Shown here piece by piece: positions 20,776-33,281 of a stretch of DNA of 64,000 bases. The DNA lies in assembly GCA_940671915.1 (NCBI GenBank), contig CALNVZ010003433.1:48036926-48100925 (forward strand), written 5' to 3'. The DNA comes from Paracentrotus lividus. Its lineage: Eukaryota; Echinodermata; Echinoidea; Camarodonta; Echinidae. Numbering within the stretch: the first letter of the stretch is position 1; each line of letters starts with the position of its first letter. The notes beneath the pieces were generated by a model. It did no database searches and was not told where the DNA came from. It was given only the letters and a program-made list of their open reading frames with translations. A program made the position numbers and the translations under genes.

Positions 20776-22757
20776 TTGTCGCCCTAGAACCATATTCAGT
20801 CTACAAAGAGAATGTAGGAAGCTCTCACTTATACCAGCGATCAAATTCAACTATCCTGAGACAGTTTAGATTTATGTGACAACACCAACTATTGTTTAAT
20901 CAAAGTGCTATTTTTTCAGCAATATTTAAGGGGTCCCTGAAATCATATCCTTTAAATTACTTATTGAAAAAAGTTTGTATTATTAGAATTTACTTTAAAT
21001 TGTTTGTGAAAATGATAAACCAAGCTGAGAATATCAAAATAAAAACTCTGCGTGTGTTTTTTCAGAGCAATGTCCTTGTTATGTACATTTTAGATTCATG
21101 ATTTTTAGAGTATGTAACACAGATATATACATTAATGTAGCAGTACAATTTGACCTCAGGATTCTATTTGTGTGCCAATTTCAGATGAGTATTCTCCAAC
21201 CACAATTAGACCACATATTTATCATTTTATTACTACTTATAGGCAAGGATCTAGTCGTAAAAACTGACATAAACATGATAGTGTGATGGCACAATAAAAC
21301 CATATTAAATTGATGATGTCACATATAAATTAATGAGCACTGAACACATTTGCCATCTTGGTTTTCTGTATTCTTTAATCCTTACAGTTCATTGCATGGG
21401 CATTGGTTTAATGTGCATTTATTTTGGAAAGGTTTTCATCAATATACTAGCAAGATAGGTCCTACTTACAATCAATGACAACATATTTTACAATTTCCAT
21501 TCTAATTTTCAAACTTTTCACTACAAAGCTAAGATTACAATTTTTTATTTTCATAATAATGATAAAAGTGGGTACTTATATAGCGCTCAGATCTGCCTTT
21601 CAGTGCTCATGGCACTTGAACGTTGACTTTATAATTACCCAGCTAAACTAGGCAACCATTGATAGCATTGTGTATAAGATGAACAATGACGAAGATATAT
21701 TTTTAGTAATTTATTTTACTCATCAGGATTTTTGACATCTTGGGGTTTCTGACTTTCATATTTTCATCCATCTATTAATTACTCCTCAATCTGTCTCCAG
21801 TTTCATCATCTTTATTCAATCTAATCCAACATGTATATTTAAAAAAATTGCTGTCACTTCAAGCTTGAAAGGCAAAGAATTATCTTCTTGTTTGTTTTTT
21901 TTCTTCAGATGTTCATGATAGTCTCTCTCTCATAACATGGGACATTAATAACTTCCTCAAAGATTACTTCAGTCTGAAGTGTATTTTAACTTTGCAAGAG
22001 TCAGCTATGTGCTCTTGAGGAAATCATTGCTACAACCATGGATATATATATCCATGCTACTACTCTGCTTTTCCGGTATTGCTAACAAAACTGTGAACTT
22101 TAGCGGTTTAGATTTCATGGGTTTGGAATTAATGTGTTTAGTCAGAAAAGTGAGTTGCAATTCATTTAGTTACAGTCCATTCATGTGAGTCATGACTTAA
22201 TCTTTTGATTTTTCTGTTATAGCACTTGACTTCTGAATCCGCTCATTTCCCTTTGCTGTGATACAGAAGTAACCTTGATCATGGTAGAAACATGAGGTGC
22301 TTCTACACTAGCCCAAAATCTTCAAATTGCGCTCTTAAGGGGGAATCGTTGGAAAAAACCATGAAGCCGGCTGAATAGGGAAACTGGTGCTTCCTAGCGT
22401 GTTACATACATGTACGTCAGCACAAAATTTTGAAATAGTGACTTACATGTACACAAAGCTTTCAGGTTAAGTTCGATACATTGTTCATTTGCAACGTAAA
22501 CTATTAACAGCATACAGGTTTTGTTTTGTTTTGTTTTTTTATTAACGCATGCTTGGATCTGGCTATGTCTTCGGACTGATTAAGCGGTACTCAATTTATA
22601 GTGCTATTTTGTGCCAGAACTGCGAATATAGCTCAAGATTGGAAATATGCCCAAGATGATGTACATGTAGGATAACATTTCACCCAGTTTAGTGTACAGT
22701 GTACTATTTGAGAAATAAGCGTGAATACTTATATTCTCTGATGGGGCTAATACATCT
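20776..22757. other. No gene recognised; one dispersed-repeat fragment
   Basis: Around 21560-21620 the words TACTTATATAGCGCTCAGAT and GTGCTCATGGCACTTGAACG resemble a widespread marine-invertebrate repeat (from memory, not checked). Frames of 62-69 residues at 20892, 21098 and 21979 show no domain or splice signals that would support them. Confidence 0.35.
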
Positions 22758-22984
22758 GTGCCCTGTAAGACAAAAACTTACAATTAAAAAAAGTTACGAT
22801 TTATTTTTTCTCAGTAGCCTCATTTGGAAACCGGGTACAGTCATGGATTAGGATTTGGATATGATTAAGATTAGGGTTAGGATTAAGATCATCAACTTTG
22901 GAGCATCCTGTCCGTGATGAGGCTCCCAAGAAAAAAATAAATCGTAACTTTTTATCAATCGTAAGTCTTTGTGTTACGCCCCAC
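22758..22984. mobile_element. Foldback MITE family F, copy 1
   Basis: The end GTGCCCTGTAAGACAAAAAC is inverted relative to CTTTGTGTTACGCCCCAC. Long arms continue through AAAGTTACGATTTATTTTTT and AAAATAAATCGTAACTTTTT. The centre contains GGTTAGGATTAAGATCATCA. A copy with a nested insertion lies at 41615-42252. Confidence 0.75.
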
Positions 22985-23329
22985 AGATCAGAAATATTGT
23001 GCTCTATGCTGGTATCGGGTTAACGATCAGCACCATCTATGTTCATGCCTAGAACCCAATCACAGGTGTAAAGCTCACTAGTCTTTATAGCTTGCTTACA
23101 ACTCTTTAATTAGCCTCATCACTATACTTCAGTCATCAACTCTTGAGCAGTCGTAAATCATTAGTGCGTTATCGGCAGTGTCCGGGTTGTCGACGTATTA
23201 ACGCTTCCTTCCAGCACATTTCCCGAAGCAATAATAACGTGAGAATTGTATTTTTGTAATATACCAATAGCTAGTAGCAGGGATGTTACAATATTGATAG
23301 AGGATGTGACATGTCATCAATATTTGACC

Positions 23330-24130
23330 ACATTTGAGCACATTACAGGAAGTTGTTCAGTTCATAGAATTCCAGAGTTTTGGAATTGTTTCTCAACACG
23401 TCATTCAAACGCTCTTTACTAACTTGAGCAACGGGAATGACAATTGCATTATCTTTTTAAAAAACCAACGGATTGTTGTTGATGAAGGTGTGAGGACATT
23501 TCAAGAAGTAGTTGCCATTGTTTTGAGTCATTAAAGTTCAATATTTTGAACTGTTTCTCATAACGTTTCATGCCAGTGGAAAATATGATAATTGATTTTT
23601 GATCCTTCAAAATGGACTGATATCTTCTAAGGATGTGTCCGTTAATCGTTTGTGGACTTTTCAGAGTATTTGAGGAAGTTCTTGCCATTGTATCAAAATC
23701 AATCGTTTCTCTTGATTTAAACTCTTCCACCAGTACACTTCCTTTGGGACAAGAATTGCATTTTCTTTAAAACTCAATAACCAGTTTAATACAATAGATT
23801 GATATCGTGACAACAACGAGTCAAGATTTGAGTAAATTTTCAGAAAAGTTCAGGAAGATGTCACCATTTTTTTTAAGTTCAAAGTTCCACATTATTAATT
23901 GATTAATCTTTCGTCAGTGCCTTTACTTGAGAATATGAATTGAATATTCACAAGCATATACATGTATACCTTACAATCACACAGGAGACTTACATAGTGA
24001 AGAGAATTTTGTAAAGATTTGGGGACTTTTCGTAGCAGTTCAGGAAATTGTTGCCAGTGTATTAGAGTTCATAAAGTTCAAGATCATTTTATCTTCAGGA
24101 TTGTCTTCTGTGAATCTTTCTTCAGACATC
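23330..24130 (+). repeat. Diverged tandem array, ~160-190-bp period
   Basis: The word TTCAGGAAGTTGTTGCCATTG, in variants, recurs near 23345, 23497, 23662, 23856 and 24046, each time after GGACTTTTC-like text and before TTAAAGTTCAAAG-like text. About five decayed units are seen. Open frames of 66 and 93 residues inside are not supported. Confidence 0.65.
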
Positions 24131-24444
24131 CTTCGATCAGGATATAAATGGATATCACTTGCTTTTGTTCATGAAGTCGAACAGAGGACAATGCATTTTA
24201 AGTGAGCTGGAAGATATTTGTGCTGTCTTGGTAAGATTTTGCCCTTTTGTAATGATGCTGATTATGCTAATAATATCACTCTGTAATATCACAATGTCAA
24301 CTTCATCCAGTGCCGATGTCATTATGTTTTTTTGTTATCAATCATGGTATACACTGTAGATGAACATTCTGATAAAGTTTTTAAGTTATTTATTTTTTAT
24401 TTTTTTATTACTGCTGACTTTCTATTAGGGATATAATTCTAGTC

Positions 24445-24730
24445 TTGTAAATTGTAAGATTGTAATCTTACAATTTCTATGCTCTTTCAAAATGCTTCAT
24501 AAACAAAATTTTTAAATGTTTTGTTCAGGTTCCAAAAGCATTTTAACAACGAATGTTGGATTAGGTCCAAGTACAATGAATGAATTACAAATGTGCAAAT
24601 TTCTTACAGTTCTATGTTATTTCAAAGCACTTTGTAAACAAGATTTTAGAATGTTTTGTCCGGGTTTCATCTATAAGCATTTTAACAGTTCATATTGGAT
24701 AAGGTCCAAATATAAAGAATGATCTTCAAA
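24445..24730 (+). repeat. Hairpin and two-unit duplication
   Basis: AAATTGTAAGATT at about 24449 and its complement AATCTTACAATTT form a hairpin with a very short loop. After it, 24487-24590 and 24626-24722 are diverged duplicates sharing ATGTTTTGT, AAGCATTTTAACA and TTGGATTAGGTCCAA. Confidence 0.65.
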
Positions 24731-25270
24731 TGCTTTGACATTAAACTCAACAAACTTTTCATTTTTCGATATAGAAGCATGTATGAAATAGCAGGTACCG
24801 ATTGTATTGGAATCAGGTTAATGGAGAAATAGTTGCATGATACGTCATCGGTACCGGAGAATCTAATTTGGAATTTGATTACAATCAGTTCCACTTTCAA
24901 GAAGTAATCCTGGTGCCTTACCGCTGTGATTGGTATGTGTAGTTCGACTGGTGTTACATGTATTTATTCTACAATCCAGTTCAACCCGAAGCAGAATTAT
25001 CTGCATTTGTGGTAACAAACTTCATTAGAATAGAGCCTGTTAGGTATGTCCTCATGATTTAAGAATAAACTTTTGTCAGGTCTGTTTACATTGTATGCTC
25101 TGTGCATGATTTTCCCCAAAAATGAATAATTGTTTACAGTTAGTGAAGATTTCCTTTTAACTTCCTTCCACATTCAAGTAAAATCATTATTTTGGTCATG
25201 AGATTGAAATGTGAAAGACACTGTCTAAAAGTGCTTTGGAAAGGGTGACAGAAATTCACCTAAGCATTAA

Positions 25271-25729
25271 AGGGAGTGTCATCCTTTTTCACAAATTACG
25301 AAAACTAATGCAACTTGGCATAACTTTAGAATATGATCAACCTATACTGTCTATTCAATATTACTGTCATAGGTTGCCTAGATCAGTAATACATGTAATA
25401 TGAAACGAAAATCTGACTACCAATCTTGACCAGCTCTCCATCAACATCGTTGATATTACAGCGCGTGCAGCCCGGACCACACACAGCAATATACACACGG
25501 CGCATCAGCGTGCATTATTCTCTGCGCTAACGATCAGCGGTTCGCACCGTACGGTATATTTTTCGAGGTTCGAAAAAATAGGAATGAATTTTGATAATCG
25601 CAATATAATGACAAACATACACATTTGAGCTTAATCATGTTGTGGGAAGATATAGTCATTGGTATACTACTATATCCTCTCAAAAACTAGAAATTTAATA
25701 TTTTTGCCTGCAAAAGGATGACACTACCT
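25271..25729. mobile_element. TTAA element family E
   Basis: TTAA at 25267-25270 and 25730-25733 flank the inverted ends AGGGAGTGTCATCCTTTT and AAAAGGATGACACTACCT. The 459-bp interior has a GC-richer centre (25459-25555). It has no coding content. Confidence 0.8.
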
Positions 25730-26046
25730 TTAATGTGTCCTGTGAAGTTTTGAAATCACCAAAATGATAAGAAATTAACCCAATTATGCTTGGAGTCACA
25801 TGCTCTACACAGCGAATTAATGTTTGGGACTACACAAAATGTTCCTAGCAAATATTTCTGCTGTTGGTATCGGCCTAAATGTTCATATTATGACTATGAG
25901 GGCAGTTGACGAGCAACCCTTTAAAACGGGACCTTTTCACTATGATACTTATTCCTAAATAGCATTCAAATAATAGGAAAGCTCACCCAAATTATGTTCT
26001 TATTGCTTTCTCCATAATACTGGCAGAAATAGATTGATATGATTAA

Positions 26047-26192
26047 CCACTTGGCTGCAGACCACGTAATATTACGTGCTTGGCGTTAGTACACTGTGCA
26101 TGGACCACTTAATATTACGTGCTCATGCTATTGTCTGAGCTTTGTCTGTTTTACCCGTACTGTTCAATTAGCACCATGCAGCAGTCAAGTGG
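26047..26192. mobile_element. TTAA element family J
   Basis: CCACTTGGCTGCAG and GCAGTCAAGTGG are inverted and flanked by TTAA (26043-26046 and 26193-26196). The element contains two copies of AATATTACGTGCT. The right TTAA is shared with the next element. Confidence 0.8.
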
Positions 26193-26196
26193 TTAA

Positions 26197-26429
26197 CCCG
26201 TTGTATACTAAGCCCGCATATATGCGGGCTGAAGAAATATAGAACATCCCTCTTGTTGACCGTTTATTTCACTTATGGCTGCATAAACATTAAAGACGTT
26301 TTAAATTATCTGACATTGATCTATTTAAAGCTGTCTTTGTTTCACCTTGAAATGAAAAGAATTTCTTGCAAGCATTCTTGACACCCACGATTCATTCAGC
26401 TTTGTTAAAATTTCTCAGTATACAACGGG
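26197..26429. mobile_element. TTAA element family H, copy 2
   Basis: CCCGTTGTATACTAAG and CTCAGTATACAACGGG are inverted and flanked by TTAA (26193-26196 and 26430-26433). The body matches 13303-13501 in reverse orientation. It contains a perfect 20-bp palindrome AGCCCGCATATATGCGGGCT (26212-26231) not present in copy 1. Confidence 0.85.
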
Positions 26430-26433
26430 TTAA

Positions 26434-27717
26434 TTGATTTTCTTCCAGGTATTAGAATGTGGCAAGTGTTTGAATGGTTTTGCAGAAGATGTTAGAAAGT
26501 GAAAGTTGATTCATGTGGGGTCCCTGAGATAAGGAATCAGACTTGACAGATTCCCTGGAAATCAAAATGAAAGATTATTTATTGAGGTATTTATTTCAAT
26601 GTCAAGATCCTTGCCACTTTTGAATCAGGGGTCATTGCCTCCATCGTATACAAGAAATCATTCAATTCAATTCAACTCTATTTTTCATTTCCACAGAGAT
26701 CATATGTACATTAAAAAAAAATCATGCAATATAACATTTCAATTATACAATTTACAAAATGATTCTTTTAGTGCATATACAAATATAATTATTTTGTATA
26801 TTTAAGATAATATAATATTAAACAAAATATATCGACATTTTCTATGGAAATGGAGGGACCCATTAAAAAATGAATCATGAGAAAGTGTTTTCTCTTCTTC
26901 ACCATTTCTATAGTAACTGGTATTTTAATTCTTATTTTCAATAATGGCATGAAATATGGACGGATTTTAGGTATAGGGCCTATCTATAATCACATAGGTA
27001 AAGTTTTCATGTTATGATAATAAAAGAAGTGTGATAATTGAAATAGGATAATTCAATGTGAACATTAAAATTTAGCCAGTGCATACATGTAGAAGACACC
27101 CTTTTGAATTTTGTACACAATAGCACAAAACCATGTCCATGGATAGGTTTATTACTTGTTGAAAAGGATTTTAATTGCAGATGATTAACAAAAATGCCTT
27201 TTATATTACAATTTCTTGTCAATGAACAAGTTATCTCCAGTGAATATCTTTCATATCCAAAATGTTTGTGAGTTGGCCAGTCAATGCACCTTGTGTGTTC
27301 TTCAATGAACTTGGTTTTTATCATAACAAAAGGATATAATTTCAAACAATATTTATAAAAAATGAAATTCTGGAACAGTTTGTATCTTCTTCCCATTCTT
27401 GAGATGGTGAACTGTTGATGTGGGTTGCCATTGACAACACTCCTAGCTGCATTCCTCTTTCTGGAAATGATGGGATACGATTACAGATCTTTGCTTATTC
27501 ACCTCTGGGTTGTTTTACAAAACATTTTCTTTTTGACACCCTTTTTCACACTTACACTAACAGTCACATCTGTGAACAACTTCTATAAATGCATTTCCGG
27601 GAATATAAATTACTTTAAAAAAAATATATAATATCTAGATGTAAATGAAGGAATTTCCTAAACTTTTGGTAGCTATGTACCTTTAGGAGTGGTAGAGGTA
27701 CAGCACCAGCTATCAGA
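26434..27717. other. No gene recognised
   Basis: AT-rich DNA. The 129-residue minus-strand frame at 27007-27396 has no recognised domain and skewed K/F/I composition. I see no splice pair supporting it. Confidence 0.45.
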
Positions 27718-27806
27718 GGCGTTGGAAAGCTCTGCAGAGACAAGTGATTGTGTGTTAACAATGGCTTGCCCCTCCAATCCTTTGTCTCTCAGAGCCTTCC
27801 TACGCC
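27718..27806. repeat. Short palindromic element, copy 1 (shortened)
   Basis: GGCGTTGGAAAGCTCTG at the left is complementary to AGAGCCTTCCTACGCC at the right. The CTTGCCCCTCC arm has lost its partner, so this copy lacks about 17 bp found in copy 2. Confidence 0.75.
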
Positions 27807-28757
27807 TTTGCCTGCTATCGTGATATTCCTGTGACATGCATATCCGCTATTACCCCATGTCCATCATTACCCCGTTTTCCTCTATGTACTTCTTTTGATG
27901 TGAATAAGCAGTAAATGTACAATAGTGATATCATCTGACTCTTGTTTATATCTACTGATACTGATAATTAAAGTGGAATGGCCCTGATACTATGGAATGC
28001 CACAATATTGCTACCCAGGGATTTCAGTTCGACACTTGTAAATCCTGTCAAAAAATGGAATAATCCTAGTTTAAAAATTGAACAAAAATTTGCATAGGGC
28101 TAGATTTTTAATTTAGGCCTACCAAGTTTTCTTGATGTGAGTTTGATGGAATAGCCATGCTTCACTTCATTCTCAGCAGCTGGGAAAAGAAGATTTAAAT
28201 CATAAATCCTGATATTATGTTTGTTTCAAAACATCCAAGCACCAGTTATCTTTATTATTGTGAGAAACAGGTAATCTATTTTCAAAGATCATACTCTCAA
28301 CATGGATATAATATCCATGGTCTCACATTAGTCTGAAAGCACCCATAGTCTCAAATTTCAGGCTTTTTGTATGCAAAACAATTTGCTCAGGACTGCACAC
28401 TAAACAGCGCCAGTTGTGGGGCAGCCGCAGAGGAAATTAACCTTGACACTGGAATGACAACGAGCATTTGACACTGGCATAACGTCAGCAGAGAGGGCGA
28501 TGAGTAATACATTCTCGTCGTTGGAGGTTTACGAACCTCTTTCTTCTCCACTGCATTCCTTCTAGCTCACCGATCAATCTCTGACAGGATCGTTGACATT
28601 TCTTGTATGTCTGTTGAGAGTTTAATTTCTGTTCATGCTCCTGCTCATGTTAAGAATGTCATATGAAGAGCTTAATTTCAAAAGGGGCTAAATCCATTTT
28701 TTATGAAAACTGAATTGTTGATATTTGGCCATTGTTCAACTTCAGGTAAATACAAGT

Positions 28758-28863
28758 GGCGTCGGAAAGCTCTGTGGAGACAAAAGATTGAAGGGGCAAG
28801 CGATTGTGTGGTTACAATGGCTTGCCCCTCCAATGCTTTGTCTCCTGAGAGCCTTCCGACGCA
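28758..28863. repeat. Short palindromic element, copy 2
   Basis: The left arm GGCGTCGGAAAGCTCTGTGG and AAGGGGCAAGC are complementary to GCTTGCCCCTCC and AGAGCCTTCCGACGC at the right. The whole 106-bp sequence folds into one long hairpin with a small terminal loop. No target duplication is clear. Confidence 0.8.
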
Positions 28864-29788
28864 TCTCGTAAATACATGTACCTTTCTTTGAACAAAATAT
28901 TAATCCCATATTTTGAGAGCAATTGTATGAATATATGCACCCTTTTTTTTATATCGCTTTTCCATTTACACCTGAACAAAACTTTGCAAGCAGGTTTTTT
29001 CTCAGAGGTTCTAAAAGTGAATCTAGCCCCTTTCAGAAATCATCTCTTCATATATGTCACATGTAAACAACTATGTCAGTACAATAATCTCATTTAAACA
29101 TACTCTTTTAAATATGTGCCAAATAGTCGTGTGCTAGAAAAAAAAAATTACAGTGAAAACTTTATATAATGAGGTAATTGGGATTAGAAATTTTGCTTGT
29201 TTTATCAGGTATCTTGCTATTTCAGTAGTCAATTAACAATACAAAACAAAACAAATTGATTTTATTTTGCCTAGAGAAATACTTTGTTATATCAGGTACA
29301 TCATTATTTCAGAACTTTTTAAAAATCAAGTTTACACTGTATTCAAGATTATAGTTGTATTTTCCTTTTCTTTTTTCTTTTTCTTTTAAAAGTCACTCCT
29401 TTGTTGTGGAATTACCCATTTTCTAAGGGCTCATTCACATATCACTCTAGGGCCTATTATGCAGAATAGAATATCGGCTGTTTTGCCATGTTTGATATGA
29501 ACCGCATTGTGTGAAAATGGGCAAAATGGCTGATATTTACATGCCCTAATGGACCCCATTCCTCACCACCCCCAAATGATATGTGATTGAGGCTTGTCAA
29601 GACCCCTCTTTGGACCATAATCAGATTGAGTGACAATAGATGATAACGAGGCCCATGATACACGGATATGGATTAATTTCCCGCCTCACACATACCTTGT
29701 TTGTTAATCACCTGAGGAGTCCAGTTATATTATAATTGAATTCAATTAAGCTGTTATTAAGCCAATGAGATAACAAGCCTAGAGGATA

Positions 29789-29821
<33 letters not shown>

Positions 29822-30461
29822 GGAGGGGAACTCCCTGAAATGTAATGGGGGATTTCCCTCTTTGACTGCACTGATCATTCTGTGTACTTTTGGAAACATA
29901 TATGACAGCCATTATTGTTTAAGTGCACCATTCAAATTGACATTTACTTGACGTTTATTTGACTTTTGATTTATGTGTTGTTAGATCTGCCCCTTTCTAG
30001 TTTTCCTTCGTCAAATCTGTGTCGCCCCTTTTGTGACATTTCTTCTGCTTTCTTTCTGCTTGTATGTTTTTTGTTTTTGTTTGTTTTTTTTAACATTATT
30101 TTACATTAGTCATCAAGTTTGATACAGCCTTTTCCACCCACATTATGTTGGTTTATTTGTCTATCTCTCTTTTCTTTCCTTTCTTGAAAATCACTCTATC
30201 TTTCTCTGTCTGTCTATTTTCTTTTTCCTAATTTCTCATCTTTTGTTCTCTCTTTCTTTCCGCGGCTGAGCTATTTAGATTGTGAACATGCAAATCTTTC
30301 TATTTGTCTGTCTGTCTGTCTACAAATTTGTCAAGTTACTTCTAACTTATATACATGTTCTTTATATCTTTTTAATTTTTATCTTTTCCATATATGTTTA
30401 TCTATTTGTACCGATCTGTCTATTCCATCATTTCATGATTTCTAGTTTTTCCTTGATATCT
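28864..30461. other. No gene recognised; (TG)n at 29791-29818
   Basis: AT-rich DNA with a 14-unit TG microsatellite and a C/T-rich stretch at about 30140-30260. Frames of 60-73 residues here look compositional. Confidence 0.5.
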
Positions 30462-30530
30462 TATAAGGTTCAGTGCAGGGTTTGAAATTGTACGACCCTG
30501 ATAACTTGACAAATTTGGGATTTGATGTCA
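30462..30530 (+). repeat. Diverged third copy of the palindrome arm core
   Basis: TGTACGACCCTGATAACTTG occurs here and again in the left arm at 30745 and, inverted, in the right arm. Flanking similarity covers about 65 bp with many changes. In one frame both copies read KLYDPDNLT, so the ancestor may have been coding, but this is not shown. Confidence 0.6.
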
Positions 30531-30640
30531 CCAACATTACTTTCTCTTTCCATTCTTATCTCTCCTAGGTCTTCCTCTCTCTACGTTCTTTTTATTTGTC
30601 ACCTGCCACAAAGTCTCAGCCCAGACAGAAAATTTGTTCG

Positions 30641-31457
30641 TCTTTTTATCTATTCAGCTACCCTTTACTTACATTTATTATCATACATTTGAGGCAGTTT
30701 TCCTTCCAGCTTTCATGAAAAGTTCAGTTCTGGGTATCAAACTGTACGACCCTGATAACTTGACAGATTCAGGTCTCATCACAAACTTGTCTTGCATCTT
30801 GTAAGTACTTGAAGGTCTCTAATGCTCTATCAAAAGACATAATGTTAACAACCCTCTGGCTCTCAACAGACACTTAAGTGAAACTAAAACCATGCAACTC
30901 AACAATAATACTGGGTTCCCCTGGTAGAAACTTGATATGTTTCATGACACCATGAACTAAAATCGTTCGCTCATACCCAATTTGTTTCTAGTTATGGTAG
31001 ATGCATGTGTGTTACTGGTAAGTCCACAATCTTATAGCACCAATTCAAAATTCTAAACTTGTAAAAATGGGGATGATAAATTTTTAACATATTAAACATG
31101 ACATAACTAGAAACAAATTGGGTATGAGCGAACGATTTTAGTTCATGGTGTCATGAAACATATCAAGTTTCTACCAGGGGAACCCAGTATTATTGTTGAG
31201 TTGCATGGTTTTAGTTTCACTTAAGTGTCTGTTGAGAGCCAGAGGGTTGTTAACATTATGTCTTTTGATAGAGCATTAGAGACCTTCAAGTACTTACAAG
31301 ATGCAAGACAAGTTTGTGATGAGACCTGAATCTGTCAAGTTATCAGGGTCGTACAGTTTGATGCCCAGAACTGAACTTTTCATGAAAGCTGGAAGGAAAA
31401 CGGCCTCAAATGTATGATAATAAATGTAAGTAAAGGGTAGCTGAATAGATAAAAAGA
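30641..31457. repeat. Large near-identical palindrome, 356-bp arms
   Basis: Left arm 30641-30996 and right arm 31102-31457 are reverse complements of equal length, so no indel is needed. I saw only about two mismatches (one near 30699 and one near 30737). The spacer 30997-31101 is 105 bp and unrelated. The left arm continues the flanking DNA and its relative at 30462, so the right arm is probably the new one. An RNA read through it would form a long duplex. Confidence 0.92.
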
Positions 31458-31627
31458 TGCGGAGACGTCTCCGCAAAGTAAGATACCACCCTTAACCTCG
31501 TTAAATGTTGTTTTTTTTTTAAAGAATAATAATAAGGAAAGTAAAGGGGAAAGGGAAGAAAGAGAAAGAACCAAAAGACAGGAGGAGAGGAGAGAAAAAA
31601 CAATTTCATAAAAAGAGGTAACAAAAT

Positions 31628-31907
31628 TTGAAAATGGCATATGCGACTCATCATATCGAAATCAGACATAAGTTGCCAGAAAAGAGGCAAAGATTTCAAC
31701 AAAACAATCCATTTTTAAAGGCTTTCCCCTTATCATTTCTTCTCATTTTTTTTACAGAGCATACAAGAAACATTGAAAATTTAGAAGAAAAAAAAATATT
31801 TCCCCCCGAATAAGACAATTTTTATCATTTTGCCGATTTCCTCGACTCTGTGCTGAATTTGCTCGGCAATTTGTGTCTGATTTCGATGTGATGCATCGCA
31901 TATAGAG
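31628..31907. mobile_element. Dispersed repeat family B, copy 2, with inverted ends
   Basis: CATATGCGACTCATCATATC and GAAATCAGACATAAGTTGCC at the left are complementary to GGCAATTTGTGTCTGATTTC and GATGTGATGCATCGCATAT at the right. It is about 275 bp long. The frame at 31628-31813 corresponds to the minus-strand frame at 9054-9236. Confidence 0.65.
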
Positions 31908-32689
31908 ATATCTAGCAATTTCCTAATTATTTGACAGTTTACAAAATGACACTGAACTGGCCTAGTTTATGACACTCTGCATTCCCCCTTTGTATAGGTT
32001 ACTTGAGGGTATTGCTATGGGTTCAAGTAAAGTCTTGTACTTCAAACAAAACTTGGCAAAGACTTGCACCCAGCGTTTGTGACTTTTGCCTGTCTAGCAT
32101 TCTAATTGTTAGATTGATCGTTCGTTTGATTATATCACACTTTGGTCAAACATGCCATTGGTCAGTTTAAAATTTGTATAGTTAGTGCTGAAAGTTCTGA
32201 AGATAAAAAAACCCCATGAAGGATAAAGCACTATTAAGTGCAGTTACAGTCCACCTATTTCCTCATAATAAAATCTTATTATACTGAACAAAAGAGCGCA
32301 CACATATTATGTGCCCACGTTTAAAATTTGGATCTCACAAAATTTGCATCCATTCTCATTTTAACAGGAGTAGACTATATTGCAAGGGGCAATTACACAA
32401 TGTGTATAAACAATTTTTGTTATCATGACTAAGTGGTATGGAGGTATATAGGTATTAACGTTGTGATGGTTAGAAGATGATGAAAAAACTTGTACAAAAA
32501 AACAATACAAAGTGAGAGTGATGGGGTCCTGTTTCTCTTTCAGGGGTCATGTTAATGTTTCTTTCGGGACTTGACACTTATAGGGTGTATGTGCAGTATG
32601 TATGGGCCCCAGAATCTTTCAAAATATTGAAAAGGATATGCTGTACTTGAGTTCCCCAAAGTGTTCTCCAGACTCTCTGGATAAATGGT
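31908..32689. other. No gene recognised
   Basis: AT-rich DNA without visible repeat ends or supported exons. Confidence 0.45.
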
Positions 32690-33281
32690 TTGTGTATTTT
32701 AGAATACCCCTTTTCTTCACACCTTATATGGCATAGACACCAGGTAACATACCTCGAGAGACAGGGTTAGCTTAGAGATGACAGCACACTGACAGTGATA
32801 CCTTGTACAACTGTCATCTTAGAATGGGTTGGTGCAACAAGGGTCTAAAAAGTGTGTTATTCTATGATACAGACAGTTGAAGGCATTTATCAGAAGATTG
32901 ATTATAAGTTGCATGTGATACATGAACAATGATTTTTGTGGGAGAGCAGTTGTTTTGTAATTAGCAGTATAAGTTTGCAATTGACATCAAGTCTGACATT
33001 TAAAAAAAAAAATGTCAAATATACCAAGTCCCTTAAATAGGACTTCTTTTGAACATCATAGGGTTTTTGTACTTTAGATATACCCTTTTCTTCACACTTT
33101 ATAAGGCATAAACACCATGTAATGTACCAAGAGAGATATGATTAGCTTAGAGATGACAGCACACTGACAATGATACCTTGGACGCCTGTCATTTTGGAAT
33201 GGGTTGGTGCAAGAATTAGAGGCTAACTCAAGGCAGTTGAATGCATTTATCAGAATATTCATGTGTAAACAACTCCTGTAA

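Noticed and set aside
22840-22900. Interstitial telomere repeat (TTAGGG-like text)
   Set aside because: Only isolated GGTTAGG words occur, within the centre of a foldback MITE; there is no tandem run.
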